From positions 51,912-115,911 of the forward strand of contig CAVSKX010000007.1 in NCBI GenBank assembly GCA_963728765.1: DNA of 64,000 nt. The letters are read 5' to 3'. Shown piece after piece: positions 8,218-16,361 of this stretch (the stretch's first letter is position 1; the number at the start of each line of letters is the position of its first letter). A program made the translations under genes and the position numbers. The notes under the pieces are model-generated. The model did not search any database, had not been told where the DNA came from, and was given only the letters and a program-made list of their open reading frames with translations. The stretch is from AC-32 sp963728765 (GTDB lineage Bacteria > Actinomycetota > Thermoleophilia > Gaiellales > Gaiellaceae).

Positions 8218-10155
8218 TCACTTGACGAGTACGGGGATGCACGGCGTGATCCCGAGCGGGTCGCAGTCCTCGGTGCCGCCGCTGTTCGGATCCGGCGCCA
8301 CGTACTTGATGAAGTGGCCCCAGATCGCGCCCTTCTTCACGTCACCGGGCGCCGGTTCGTTGTTTGCGCACTTCGAGTCGGTCCAGCCTGTGACGTAGAA
8401 GGCGGCGAAGTTCGTCACCGGCACGTCCGTGCTGCCGCTTCCGTCGAGCGCCGAGAAGTCGGTGATCATCAGCTTCACGACCCGCGGGTCGGTGCCGACG
8501 TCGTAGTTCGGCCAGTTGTTCGCCGGGCAGGCGCTGAAGCGGTCGTCGAGGCCCTGGAGCGTCGGGCCCGCTGTCGTCCCAGGCTTGATCGGGACGCAGT
8601 CCGCCGGCCCCGGCGGCGGCGACGGATCCGGGCAGACGCCGGGCGTGTTGATCTGGTACGGCGTCTTACAACCGTTGATGATCGCGGTGCGGAACTCGGC
8701 CCCGCCGGTTCCGTCACACGCGACGGCACTCGTCCGGCTGCCGCCTGTGAGACGCAGCATCGTCGTCGTGGCGGAGTTCGTGAGATCGAGGCTGCCCTGG
8801 ATGCCGACGGTGATCCCGATGGTGTGCGTCGCGCCGCCCGGGAGCGCGTACGGCGATCCCAGGGTCCCGGTGGACGACGTCAGTGAGAGCGCCTTCACGG
8901 GGCCCGACGAGTCGTCGCTGCCGCTGTACACGCGCTGGATGTCTGCGTACGTCTGCAGCTTCGCCCCCGGGTTCGTCGACTGCCACTGCAGCGACACGTC
9001 GTACGGGCCGCCCTGGACCGGCAACGAGAACGGGTAGCCGGTGGTCGACCAGTAGCCCGACGCCGCGGAGTAGGTGAGGTCCGCCGTGGCGCCGTTCACC
9101 GTCGCCTTCAGGACCTTCTTCTTCGCCGGGTCGACGTCGGCGGCGCCTGCCTTGAGCGCCGCCTGGACGGCGATGCCGCAGGTCGTGGCCGGCGGAGCGA
9201 CGGCCGCCTCCGAGAAGAACGGCGAGCCGGTGCAGGAGCTCGCGGCCCAGACGTGGGGCACCGGAGCGTCGACCGTGCCACCGGAGGTCGCGTAGCCGTT
9301 GATCGCGACCAGGCCGGCCGACGCAGTGTTGTAGTCGTAGCAGGCGTAGCCGGGGCCGCCCGTGCCGTTGGCGGCCGCACAGGCACCGGCCACGCCGCCG
9401 AGGCCGATCCTCACGCCGACCTTTACACCGGCCGGGATCGAGACCGAGCCGGTGCCGGCCCAGTACCTCAGGCCCCCGGATGTCGCTCCCTTCGTGAGGT
9501 CGACAGGGCCCGCGAGCAGCGTGCCGCCCGCACTCTCGTTCACGAATGTCGCGGTGACGTGGCGGGGGTTGATGTCGGGAACCGCGAGCGGCAGCGACCC
9601 GCTGAGGATCGTCGCCTTCTTCAGCTGCACCCGCGCCCGGGCGTTGATCGCCGGCACCACGGTGGTCGAGCCGGGGACGATCGCGTCGATGAGCGAGCCA
9701 AGGATGTACGGGACGTCCGCCTCGGTCTGCTTGACGTCGAGCATCAGGTGCGCCGTCTCGCAGGGCGCATTCGTGTCGGTGTCGTCCGCCGCCGGCCCGC
9801 CGACGGCGAACGTCTTGCTGTTGAAGAGCGTCGTTACGCGCCCGGCGCCGCCGCCGATCTGAAAGTTGTAGGTGCTGCCCGTGTTGCCGGCATACCGCGT
9901 TGCGGCGTTCTGGATCGTCGTGTCGGCCGCGCCCGAGACGCCGGAGTCGGGCGAGAAGCAGTCGCCGAAGTACGCGCCGCCGGCGAGAGCCGCTGCGTCC
10001 GCCTGCATCTGCAGGTGGCGCTTGTGCACGAACCAGTTGCCGACGTCGATCGCCAGCGCCAGTGCGAGCAGCAGCACCGGCAGCAGGAAGGCGAACAGCA
10101 CGACAACGCTGCCGCGCTGGTCTTCACGAGCGACGGAGAAGGCGCCTGCCCTCAT
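8218..10155 (-). CDS. TadG-like minor pilin with large extracytoplasmic region
   Basis: 645 residues. The N-terminus has the TadE/G prepilin-like start (QRGSVVVLFAFLLP) with one membrane helix at about 15-38, then the TadG hallmark ALAIDVGNWFVHKRHLQMQADAAALAGG. The remaining 570 residues are outside, Gly/Thr/Ala-rich with many paired cysteines, so disulfides are likely. ATG at 10155 overlaps the tadE stop (ATGA); the longer open frame upstream lies antisense-like inside tadE and is rejected. Members of this type usually act as minor pilins or adhesive tip proteins; that role is inferred. Confidence 0.85.
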   Translation of the reverse strand: MRAGAFSVAREDQRGSVVVLFAFLLPVLLLALALAIDVGNWFVHKRHLQMQADAAALAGGAYFGDCFSPDSGVSGAADTTIQNAATRYAGNTGSTYNFQIGGGAGRVTTLFNSKTFAVGGPAADDTDTNAPCETAHLMLDVKQTEADVPYILGSLIDAIVPGSTTVVPAINARARVQLKKATILSGSLPLAVPDINPRHVTATFVNESAGGTLLAGPVDLTKGATSGGLRYWAGTGSVSIPAGVKVGVRIGLGGVAGACAAANGTGGPGYACYDYNTASAGLVAINGYATSGGTVDAPVPHVWAASSCTGSPFFSEAAVAPPATTCGIAVQAALKAGAADVDPAKKKVLKATVNGATADLTYSAASGYWSTTGYPFSLPVQGGPYDVSLQWQSTNPGAKLQTYADIQRVYSGSDDSSGPVKALSLTSSTGTLGSPYALPGGATHTIGITVGIQGSLDLTNSATTTMLRLTGGSRTSAVACDGTGGAEFRTAIINGCKTPYQINTPGVCPDPSPPPGPADCVPIKPGTTAGPTLQGLDDRFSACPANNWPNYDVGTDPRVVKLMITDFSALDGSGSTDVPVTNFAAFYVTGWTDSKCANNEPAPGDVKKGAIWGHFIKYVAPDPNSGGTEDCDPLGITPCIPVLVK

Positions 10156-10697
10156 GGCGAGTAGCACCCCTCCGAGAACGTCGGCAGCCGCTCGAGCCGC
10201 ATGGTCGAGGAGCTCCGGATCGTCAGCGTGCCGCCGCCGATGAACGGGATCCACTTGTAGGGCGCAGAGACCGTCACCTGCACCGGGTCGCCGATCTGCC
10301 CTCTCGTGCCGGTCGGCCCGGTGAGGAACGTGACGCAGACCTGCGCCGGCGCCGTTACCGACCCGGTTCCGTCGCGGAGCTCGGTCGACAGGGCTTGCTG
10401 CTGGATCCAGCTCTTGAGATCGCCGCCCGGCTGGGGCGAGTTGCCCACAACCGCGGCGAGACGCGACCCCTCGTTCGCGAGGTGGGTCACATCGATGTAG
10501 TAGTTCAGCGCCAGGCCGAACTGGACGAGCGCCCAGATGAGCAGGCAGACGAACGGGACGATGAGGCCGAACTCGACGGCCGCTTGTCCCGATTCGCTCC
10601 GGGCGCGCCGACGCAGAGGCGTGGGCCCCGCATGTGGCGGGACCCACGCCTGCCCGTCGAAGCGAGCGCCAGACGTAGCGTGACGTCGTTTCTGCAC
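10152..10697 (-). CDS. tadE: TadE-like minor pseudopilin
   Basis: 181 residues. A basic N-terminal leader ends in the prepilin motif SESG followed by QAAVEFGLIVPF, which places the cleavage after G37 and a Glu at position +5 of the mature protein. One membrane helix follows (about 42-65), then a periplasmic domain with two Cys. GTG at 10697 has GGAGGAG upstream at proper spacing. The long 37-residue leader is unusual but the ribosome site supports it. Processed presumably by the prepilin peptidase at 11120. Confidence 0.88.
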   Translation of the reverse strand: MQKRRHATSGARFDGQAWVPPHAGPTPLRRRARSESGQAAVEFGLIVPFVCLLIWALVQFGLALNYYIDVTHLANEGSRLAAVVGNSPQPGGDLKSWIQQQALSTELRDGTGSVTAPAQVCVTFLTGPTGTRGQIGDPVQVTVSAPYKWIPFIGGGTLTIRSSSTMRLERLPTFSEGCYSP

Positions 10698-10729
10698 TGC
10701 TCCTCCAGCTCTCGCAGTCGCTTCGATCC

Positions 10730-10948
10730 CTACGGAACGAGGCCGTCGAGCTTGCCGGCGACGCGACCCAGGAAATTCGTGATCGCGGCGCCCATGAGGC
10801 CGACCGTCAGCGCGATCGACAGGACGACGAAGGCGATGACGAGGCCGTACTCCGTCGCGCCCTGCCCGTCCTCGCGCTTGAGGTCCTCGCGGCTGAGCGT
10901 CAGCACGCGGCCGAGAGCGAGCGTGAACTGCTCGTACAGGTTGTGCAT
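10730..10948 (-). CDS. flp: Flp/Fap major pilin
   Basis: 72-residue prepilin. The leader ends at G28 and the mature part begins QGATEYGLVIAFVV, giving Glu5-Tyr6 as in Flp pilins; the mature chain is about 44 residues with a single hydrophobic helix. ATG at 10948 is preceded by a very strong GGAGGTAA, as expected for the abundant subunit. It is the first gene of the tad operon, 32 nt ahead of tadE. The leader after processing stays cytoplasmic. Confidence 0.92.
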   Translation of the reverse strand: MHNLYEQFTLALGRVLTLSREDLKREDGQGATEYGLVIAFVVLSIALTVGLMGAAITNFLGRVAGKLDGLVP

Positions 10949-10990
10949 GTCCTTACCTCCCCGGTAAGTCCGACAGGCGGGCCGCAACGC

Positions 10991-11032
10991 TCGCCTGCGT
11001 GGTGTGGTTACGTAGCCATTCAGTCGCCTGCG
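10991..11032. repeat. Direct repeat TCGCCTGCG upstream of flp
   Basis: TCGCCTGCG occurs at 10991-10999 and again at 11024-11032, a spacing of 33 bp or about three helical turns, with a near-palindrome TGGTTACGTAGCCA between them. Both copies sit in the presumed flp promoter region, 43-84 nt upstream of its ATG. A regulator binding pair is a reasonable reading but untested. Confidence 0.4.
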
Positions 11033-11119
11033 GCTTCCTTGACCCACCGTCGAAGGTCCTGACGCGGCTAGCCCTTCGGTGAAGACGCCGCGGATCGCCG
11101 TCCGCGATAGTGGATCCCC

Positions 11120-11665
11120 ATGAGCGAGGTGGTCACCACCGTGGTCTCCGCACCGCTTCGGCCGACCCGCACCGGCGTGTCAGCCGTCGCGGCCGCCTGC
11201 GCAGCTGCCGCGGTGCTCGCGCGCAACGGCGTCTCCGGCTGGGGCCTCGTCGAGGCCGTGACCGCCGCGGTCCTCGTCTGGCTGGCGGCGATCGACCTCG
11301 AGACCAGGCTGCTGCCGAACCGGATCACGCTTCCGGCGACGGGCGCGCTCCTGGCCGCGTCGCTCGCCATCGGGCCGGCCGCGTTCCTCGAGCATGCGCT
11401 CTCCGCGCTGCTCGCGGGCGGGTTCCTCTTCGCGGCCGCGGCCATCCGCCCCGGCGACCTCGGCATGGGCGACGCGAAGCTCGCGCTGCTGCTCGGTGCG
11501 CTGCTCGGCACGGCTGTCCTGACCGCGCTGGTGATCGGCTTCAGTCTCGTCGCGGCGGCCGGTCTCGTCCTGCTGGCCGTGGACGGCCGGCCCGCGCTGA
11601 AGCGGCAGCTCCCGCTCGGGCCGTTCCTGGCCGCGGGCGCGCTGGCGGCCCTCCTACTCGGATGA
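11120..11665 (+). CDS. Prepilin peptidase (CpaA/TadV type, A24)
   Basis: Membrane aspartyl peptidase that removes the leader of Flp, TadE and TadG-like pilins. The 181 residues are almost entirely hydrophobic, with about six helices. Both catalytic aspartates are present: D59 in AAIDLETRLLPNRI and D118 in the GxGD motif LGMGDAKLALLLGA. It lacks the N-terminal methyltransferase domain, as usual for the short CpaA type. A GATAGT hexamer stands 8 nt before the ATG. It is divergent from the flp operon. Confidence 0.9.
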   Translation: MSEVVTTVVSAPLRPTRTGVSAVAAACAAAAVLARNGVSGWGLVEAVTAAVLVWLAAIDLETRLLPNRITLPATGALLAASLAIGPAAFLEHALSALLAGGFLFAAAAIRPGDLGMGDAKLALLLGALLGTAVLTALVIGFSLVAAAGLVLLAVDGRPALKRQLPLGPFLAAGALAALLLG

Positions 11666-11883
11666 ACGCGCTCACGGTGCACGTGAACCGAGCCGAATTC
11701 GTCGAGGATCTCGTCAGCTCGTTCCGGCGGAACGGCTACACCGCGAAGCGAACCGGGCCCTGGACCTGCGCCGTCGTGCACGCGGACGAGCTGGACGAGC
11801 AGGAGGCGCGAGTCGAGGTGACGTTCTTCCTGCGCGCCTGGGGAGCGCGGCACAACCGCGCGCAGGCCTCGCTAGCGGGCTGA
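11662..11883 (+). CDS. Small hypothetical protein coupled to prepilin peptidase
   Basis: 73 residues, starting at the ATG that overlaps the peptidase stop (ATGA). The opening LTVHVNRAEFVEDLVSSF resembles LRVHVGDSELVKVLLEYF in the protein at 13456, so the two may be paralogs with a shared alpha/beta fold. No membrane segment or catalytic motif is visible. Its 3' end overlaps the convergent response regulator by 12 nt. Function unknown; translational coupling suggests a pilus-related job. Confidence 0.65.
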   Translation: MNALTVHVNRAEFVEDLVSSFRRNGYTAKRTGPWTCAVVHADELDEQEARVEVTFFLRAWGARHNRAQASLAG

Positions 11884-12540
11884 GCCCTGAAGCAGCGCCG
11901 CCGCGTCGACGTCGAGCGTCGTCGCGAGCAGGCCGTGGCTGTAGGCCCAGTGCACGGCCTCGGTGCGGCTGCTCACGTTCAGCTTGCGGTAGATGTTGGT
12001 CAGGTGGAACTTGACCGTCTGCTCGGCGAGCCAGAGGGCCTTCGCGATCTCCTTGTTCGAGCGGCCCTCGCCGAGCGCGCGGAGGATCTCGAGCTCGCGC
12101 TCGGTCAGGCCGGTTGCGCGCGCGGCCGGCGCCTGATCCGACTCGGAGCGCCCGATCGGCTCGCTCACCGTCGCGTCCATCGCCGCCAGGAGCGCGTCAG
12201 GGAGCTCCAGCGGGTCGATGCTCTTCGAGATGAAGGCGTTCGCTCCCCGCGCGAGCGCCTCCTCGGCGACCGCGTCCGAGTCGACGCCGGAGAGCACGAC
12301 GATCGTGACCGCCGGATTGCGCTCCCGCAGGAGCCGCACGCACGTGAGGCCGTCGACACCCGGCATCCGTAGGTCGACCAGGACGAGGTCGGGCGCCGTC
12401 CGCTCGACGACCGGCATCAGCTGGCTGCCGCTCTCGGCGGCACCCACGATCTCGAACTCGGGCCGCTCCGCAAGAGCGAGCCTGACCGCCTCGACCATCA
12501 ACCCATGGTCGTCCGCCACTACTACTTTGAGCCGCCGCAT
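11872..12540 (-). CDS. NarL/FixJ-type response regulator
   Basis: Receiver (1-120) plus LuxR-type HTH (about 148-205). The acid pocket D10/D11, phosphoacceptor D56 and K106 are all present. ATG at 12540 was chosen over a TTG 12 nt upstream because the paralog at 12812 starts with the same MRRLKV. The recognition region LAEQTVKFHLTNIYRKLN differs from the paralog only at the last residue, so both should bind similar DNA. No kinase gene is adjacent. Control of the tad genes is inferred from position only. Confidence 0.9.
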   Translation of the reverse strand: MRRLKVVVADDHGLMVEAVRLALAERPEFEIVGAAESGSQLMPVVERTAPDLVLVDLRMPGVDGLTCVRLLRERNPAVTIVVLSGVDSDAVAEEALARGANAFISKSIDPLELPDALLAAMDATVSEPIGRSESDQAPAARATGLTERELEILRALGEGRSNKEIAKALWLAEQTVKFHLTNIYRKLNVSSRTEAVHWAYSHGLLATTLDVDAAALLQGSAR

Positions 12541-12615
12541 GGCCCCTTTCAATCGCCGCAGGTCCTACCGAGCCTCACTCTCCCTACTTTCACCGGCCGG
12601 GGATATCCCTCTAAA

Positions 12616-12716
12616 GGGTCATCTCGAGCCTCGTAAGTGACACGGCCACGTTCCCACGCCGCCGCCGGCCGCGAGACCAACGGGTGGAACGAGCCACCGG
12701 AAGGTCTAGATGACCC
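12616..12716. promoter_or_regulatory. Divergent promoter region with 9-bp inverted repeat
   Basis: The 271-nt gap between the two divergent response regulators (12541-12811) holds GGGTCATCT at 12616-12624 and its exact complement AGATGACCC at 12708-12716. The arms are 83 bp apart, one close to each gene. Because the two regulators share a recognition helix, these are candidate autoregulatory sites. No other structured element was seen in the gap. Confidence 0.4.
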
Positions 12717-12811
12717 GTCCAGGGCCTTGTGGCGCGGCCCCCACGCCCGTACGGTGCGTGCCGAGGGAGAACGGGCTCGGCGAGCCCAAACAACAGGGGA
12801 GATTGCGGCAC

Positions 12812-13453
12812 ATGCGGCGCCTCAAGGTCCTGGCGGTGGACGACCATCGCCTGATGCTCGACGCGATTCGCGCGGTCCTCGACCGCGAGGACGACATCTT
12901 GCTCGTCGCTGAAGCCGACGCCGGCGACAAGGTCGTGCCGCTCGTCGGCCAGACCGGCCCCGACGTCGTCCTGCTGGACGTGCGGATGCCCGGGATGGAC
13001 GGCCTCGCGGTTCTCGAGCAGCTGCGCGAGCGCTACCCGAGCGTCGCCGTGGTGATGCTCTCCGCGATCGACGACCCGGCTCTGGTTCGCGGCGCCCTCG
13101 AGCGCGGGGCCGCTGCGTTCGTGCTCAAGCACGTCGACCCGCGCGACCTCGCGGCGGCGGTGCGCCAGGTCGTCATGGGTGCGATCTTCCGCCCGCTCGA
13201 CCTCGTCGCCTCAGCAGGCGGCAGCGCCTCCGACGACGCGGGCCTGAGCAAGCGCGAGCGGTCGATCCTCGAGGCCCTCGAGTCGGGCGCCTCCAACGCG
13301 GCGATCGCCGAGGAGCTGTTCCTCGCCGAGCAGACCGTGAAGTTCCACCTGACCAACATCTACCGCAAGCTTGGCGTCTCCAGCCGCACCGAAGCGGTGC
13401 GCCGTGCATACGAGCGCGGGATCCTCGAGCGCCCGCTCTCCTACGTCGCGTAG
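12812..13453 (+). CDS. NarL/FixJ-type response regulator, paralog of 11872
   Basis: 213 residues with intact receiver (D10/D11, D56, K106) and C-terminal LuxR HTH containing LAEQTVKFHLTNIYRKLG. ATG at 12812 is preceded by AGGGGAGA 10 nt upstream. About half of its residues match the divergent neighbour, which points to a local duplication. Neither gene has a cognate kinase nearby, so both are orphan regulators. It is followed 2 nt later by a small hypothetical gene. Confidence 0.9.
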   Translation: MRRLKVLAVDDHRLMLDAIRAVLDREDDILLVAEADAGDKVVPLVGQTGPDVVLLDVRMPGMDGLAVLEQLRERYPSVAVVMLSAIDDPALVRGALERGAAAFVLKHVDPRDLAAAVRQVVMGAIFRPLDLVASAGGSASDDAGLSKRERSILEALESGASNAAIAEELFLAEQTVKFHLTNIYRKLGVSSRTEAVRRAYERGILERPLSYVA

Positions 13454-13455
13454 AG

Positions 13456-13800
13456 ATGCCACTCGACCCACGGCTCGGAGCGTCACCACGTTCGGGTGGT
13501 TCGCCCGCCGCGGAGATCGATGAAGCTCACGTCGAGGGGTTCACCGGGGAGGAGGAAGAGGTCTTGCGCGTACACGTCGGCGATTCGGAGCTGGTCAAGG
13601 TGCTGCTCGAGTACTTCGAGCAGCAGGCGGACTGCGTCGCCATCCGCATCAACGACTCCGAGATCGAGGTCTCACTGATCGGGTCGTTCCGGACGGACAC
13701 GCACAACGCCGCGGTCGAGGACCTCGTCACGGGGTTCCGTCGCCGGCACCCGGAAGCCCGCGCCCTCCGCGTGGTCGGGAACGGCCACGCCGAGGTCTAG
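13456..13800 (+). CDS. Small hypothetical protein downstream of response regulator
   Basis: 114 residues, beginning 2 nt after the regulator stop. A disordered N-terminus (about 30 residues, Pro/Ser-rich) precedes an acidic patch and an alpha/beta-looking domain (LRVHVGDSELVKVLLEYF, then VAIRINDSEIEVSLIG). The domain start resembles the 73-aa protein at 11662. No signal peptide. It ends on a CTAG that also forms the stop of the convergent DUF1326 gene. Function unknown. Confidence 0.7.
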   Translation: MPLDPRLGASPRSGGSPAAEIDEAHVEGFTGEEEEVLRVHVGDSELVKVLLEYFEQQADCVAIRINDSEIEVSLIGSFRTDTHNAAVEDLVTGFRRRHPEARALRVVGNGHAEV

Positions 13801-14405
13801 CCCGAGTAGTCGAAGTCGCTCTCGTAGCCGCAGTTGCCGCGGAACGAGAACTCGAGACCCTCGTCGCTGACGTCCAGCGACTCGGCGATCACCTCGCGCC
13901 CCGTGCGCTCGTGGCCCGGGATCACGCACGTCACCGTCTCGCCGCTGGCGACCGGGTGCGCGACCCGCACCTCGACGTGGCGGCCGACGCGGAACCAGCC
14001 GCGCCCCGGGACGTGCTCGATCTCGATGGCCGCCGGCCGCACCGCGAGCAGGTGGCTCGCCTTCCACGCCCACGGAAAATGTTCGACCTGCGAGCCGGCC
14101 AGTCGGCCGGTGAAGATCGCCTCTAGCGCCTCGCGCTGCGCCTCGTCGGCCCGGTCGTCGACGTAGAGCACGAAGCTCCAGGGCGAGCCCTCTTCGTCGT
14201 CGCTGTAGCGGCAGGCGAGCACGACGCCGAGGCCTGCGAGCGGCACACCGTCGGCGTGGCCCTCGAGGATGCGCCACGAGAGGGCGCCGAGGCAGATGCC
14301 GTAGGTCGAGCGCCCGCCCATGACACCGTCGATCCGGCGGCACGGACAGATCGCCTCGCAGTTGCACGACTCGAGGTAGGAGCCCGCAACGCGCCACGCG
14401 CTCAT
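13797..14405 (-). CDS. DUF1326 domain protein
   Basis: 202 residues with the family N-terminus SYLESCNCEAICPC, a Cys-rich motif that could hold a metal, followed by the long beta-rich domain. Function of DUF1326 is not established. From general knowledge it is commonly encoded next to a DUF2182 membrane protein. Here the ATG at 14405 overlaps the stop of what looks like a stub of such a gene (ATGA), while an intact DUF2182 gene lies 7 kb away at 21708. Converges with the gene at 13456. Confidence 0.85.
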   Translation of the reverse strand: MSAWRVAGSYLESCNCEAICPCRRIDGVMGGRSTYGICLGALSWRILEGHADGVPLAGLGVVLACRYSDDEEGSPWSFVLYVDDRADEAQREALEAIFTGRLAGSQVEHFPWAWKASHLLAVRPAAIEIEHVPGRGWFRVGRHVEVRVAHPVASGETVTCVIPGHERTGREVIAESLDVSDEGLEFSFRGNCGYESDFDYSG

Positions 14406-14485
14406 CGGCGCATCCGCTCGGCGGACTCGACCCACGCGACGAGCGCGACCCCGAGCAGCGCCGCCGTGACTCGCAGCGGCCGGGC
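14402..14485 (-). pseudogene. Remnant of DUF2182 gene (first membrane helix only)
   Basis: Between the stop of the VOC gene and the start of DUF1326, the frame that ends in the ATGA overlap encodes ARPLRVTAALLGVALVAW followed by VESAERMRR and a stop. This resembles the first helix of DUF2182 proteins; the intact gene at 21708 has VALTGLLVLAGACWVV ending in VRQMSGMDMG at the equivalent place. There is no credible start codon. I read it as the 5' stub left after deletion of the rest of the gene. The segment is short, so the call is tentative. Confidence 0.45.
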
Positions 14486-14486
14486 G

Positions 14487-14849
14487 TTAGCCGTGGTTGA
14501 CGGCCTCGATGTTGTTGCCGTCCGGATCGTGGACGAAGGCCGCGTAGTAGCCGGCGTGGTAGTGCGGCCGCTGCCCAGGCGGGCCGTTGTCGTTGCCGCC
14601 CGCCGCGAGCGCGGCCTCGTAGAACGCGTCGACGACGGACGGCTCCGCCGCCATGAAGGCGACGTGGACACCATGGTGCGGCTCCTCGGCCTCGTAGATC
14701 CAGAACCAGGGCTTGCCGTCGCGCGCGAAGCCGCCGCCGCGGTTGTCGAACTCCATCACGAGCTCGAAGCCGAGCGGAGCGAGCGCAGCGACGTAGAAGT
14801 CCTTGCTGCGCCCGTAGTCGCTGACGTTGATCCGGACATGGTCGATCAT
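14487..14849 (-). CDS. VOC (glyoxalase/dioxygenase fold) protein
   Basis: 120 residues, one VOC module pair: MIDHVRINVSDYGRSKDFY at the start and HDPDGNNIEAVNHG at the end, with the metal-type His and Glu of the fold (H4, E near 115). ATG at 14849 is chosen since the fold begins there; TAGGCT stands 7 nt upstream as a possible -10. It is closely related to both halves of the double-VOC protein at 20882 (shared YY-AF/YV-DPDGN-EAV-H). Substrate unknown. Confidence 0.85.
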   Translation of the reverse strand: MIDHVRINVSDYGRSKDFYVAALAPLGFELVMEFDNRGGGFARDGKPWFWIYEAEEPHHGVHVAFMAAEPSVVDAFYEAALAAGGNDNGPPGQRPHYHAGYYAAFVHDPDGNNIEAVNHG

Positions 14850-14915
14850 CGGCGCAAGCCTAGAACGGTCGCGCCCTCGCGGGAAGGTCCCGGGCCCGAT
14901 CCGCGTCATGTGGCC

Positions 14916-16361
14916 ATGGAAGTCGCAAGCACCCGCGATCAGTTACCCGACGAGGACCCGGGCCACCACCACTCGGTGGGCCCGTCTCGGCAGCGGATTC
15001 GCGCGGGCGCGATCGCCGAGCTCCTCGCCGTCGCGCTGCCGCTGATCGGGCTCGTCTCGCTCCTGCTGCGCTCGCAGCTCGACCCTCACTTCGAGAACTA
15101 CCGGGTGCATTTCGTGCTGTTCGGCGTGGTCGGCACGATCGCGTTCGTGCTCGGCTTCGCGGCCGGCGAGGCGGCGAACCGCCGCGGCGACGCGCGGGTG
15201 CTCCTCCTGTCGCTTGCCTTCATGGCGACCGGCGGTTTCATGGGGCTCCACGCGCTCGGGACCCGCGGCGTGCTCTTCTCCGGCGACCACGCGGGGTTCA
15301 AGGTCGCGATCCCGGTCGGTCTGCTGGTCAGCGCGGGCTTCGCGGCGGCGTCGGCGTTCGTTGACGTGCGGCCGGGCTTCGCGCCGCTCGTGATGCGCCA
15401 CCGCCGGATCCTGCGCGTCAGCGTGCTGCTCGCGATGGGCGGCTGGTTCGTCTGGACGGTCGCGAACCTGCCTCCGCTCGACGGAGCGAAGAGCGAGGCC
15501 GCGAGGGGAACCCTGCTCGCCGTCTTCGCGATCATGGGCACGATCGTCTACGCGGCCAGCGCCGCCCGCTACTGGACGATCTTCCGCCTGCGGCCGACCC
15601 TCCTGCCTGCCGCGGTGATCGCCTGCTTCGTGCTGCTCTCCGAGGCGCTGATCGGGGTCGCCGTCACGGGGGAGCGCAAGTGGCACGCGAGCTGGTGGGA
15701 GTGGCACTTCCTGATCGTTACCGCCTATCTGATCATCGGCTTCGCCGCGCAGCGCCAATGGCGCGAGGAGCGGTTCCGAGACCTCTATCTGATGACGACG
15801 CGGGAGCGCCGGCAGGACGTCAGCGTCCTCTTCAGCGACCTCGTCGGCTACACCACCTTCGCCGAGCGCTCGAGCCCGGCCGAGGCCGCCGCCGTCCTGC
15901 AGGCCTACTGGGGAACGGCCGCGCCGCTCCTCACCCGCGACTTCGGCGGCGAGGTCGAGAAGTTCATCGGCGACGGCGTGGTCGCCGCCTTCAACCGCAG
16001 CGGCGACCAGCCCGATCACGCCCGGCGGGCCGCCTGCGCCGCGCTGGCGCTGCAGCGCGCCTTCGCCGATCTGGCCGACGCGCATCCGGATTGGCCACGG
16101 ATGCGCGTCGGCGTCAACAGCGGCGAGGCCGTCGTGCGCGAGATCGGCGGCGAGGGCCATGTCGCGTACCCGATGGTCGGCGACACGATCAACACCGGTG
16201 CGCGGCTCGAGGGCCTCGCGCCGGTCGGCGGCGTGCTGATCGGCGCGCAGACCTTCGAGCGCTTGCCGGACGGCGCGGTCGTGGAACCGCGAGCCGGCCT
16301 GCGGGTGAAGGGCAAGGACGCGGCGATCGACGCCTACGTCCTGCACGCCCTGCCCTGTTAG
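14916..16361 (+). CDS. Membrane-anchored class III adenylate cyclase
   Basis: Makes cAMP from ATP. Residues 32-280 hold about seven membrane helices forming a sensor-like anchor; a short linker follows, then the catalytic domain from about 298. Catalytic residues are complete: metal aspartates D308 and D353, adenine-selecting K349 and D423, and transition-state N426 and R430. K and D at the specificity positions indicate ATP rather than GTP. ATG at 14916 is used; GTG at 14910 is an alternative. The membrane part has no named sensory domain I recognise. It ends sharing a TTAG with the next gene. Confidence 0.9.
   Translation: MEVASTRDQLPDEDPGHHHSVGPSRQRIRAGAIAELLAVALPLIGLVSLLLRSQLDPHFENYRVHFVLFGVVGTIAFVLGFAAGEAANRRGDARVLLLSLAFMATGGFMGLHALGTRGVLFSGDHAGFKVAIPVGLLVSAGFAAASAFVDVRPGFAPLVMRHRRILRVSVLLAMGGWFVWTVANLPPLDGAKSEAARGTLLAVFAIMGTIVYAASAARYWTIFRLRPTLLPAAVIACFVLLSEALIGVAVTGERKWHASWWEWHFLIVTAYLIIGFAAQRQWREERFRDLYLMTTRERRQDVSVLFSDLVGYTTFAERSSPAEAAAVLQAYWGTAAPLLTRDFGGEVEKFIGDGVVAAFNRSGDQPDHARRAACAALALQRAFADLADAHPDWPRMRVGVNSGEAVVREIGGEGHVAYPMVGDTINTGARLEGLAPVGGVLIGAQTFERLPDGAVVEPRAGLRVKGKDAAIDAYVLHALPC

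Noticed and set aside
8218..10647. Longer 809-codon version of the tadG-like gene
   Set aside because: The first 164 codons are another frame of tadE; the ATG at 10155 gives the ATGA overlap and the proper pilin-like N-terminus.
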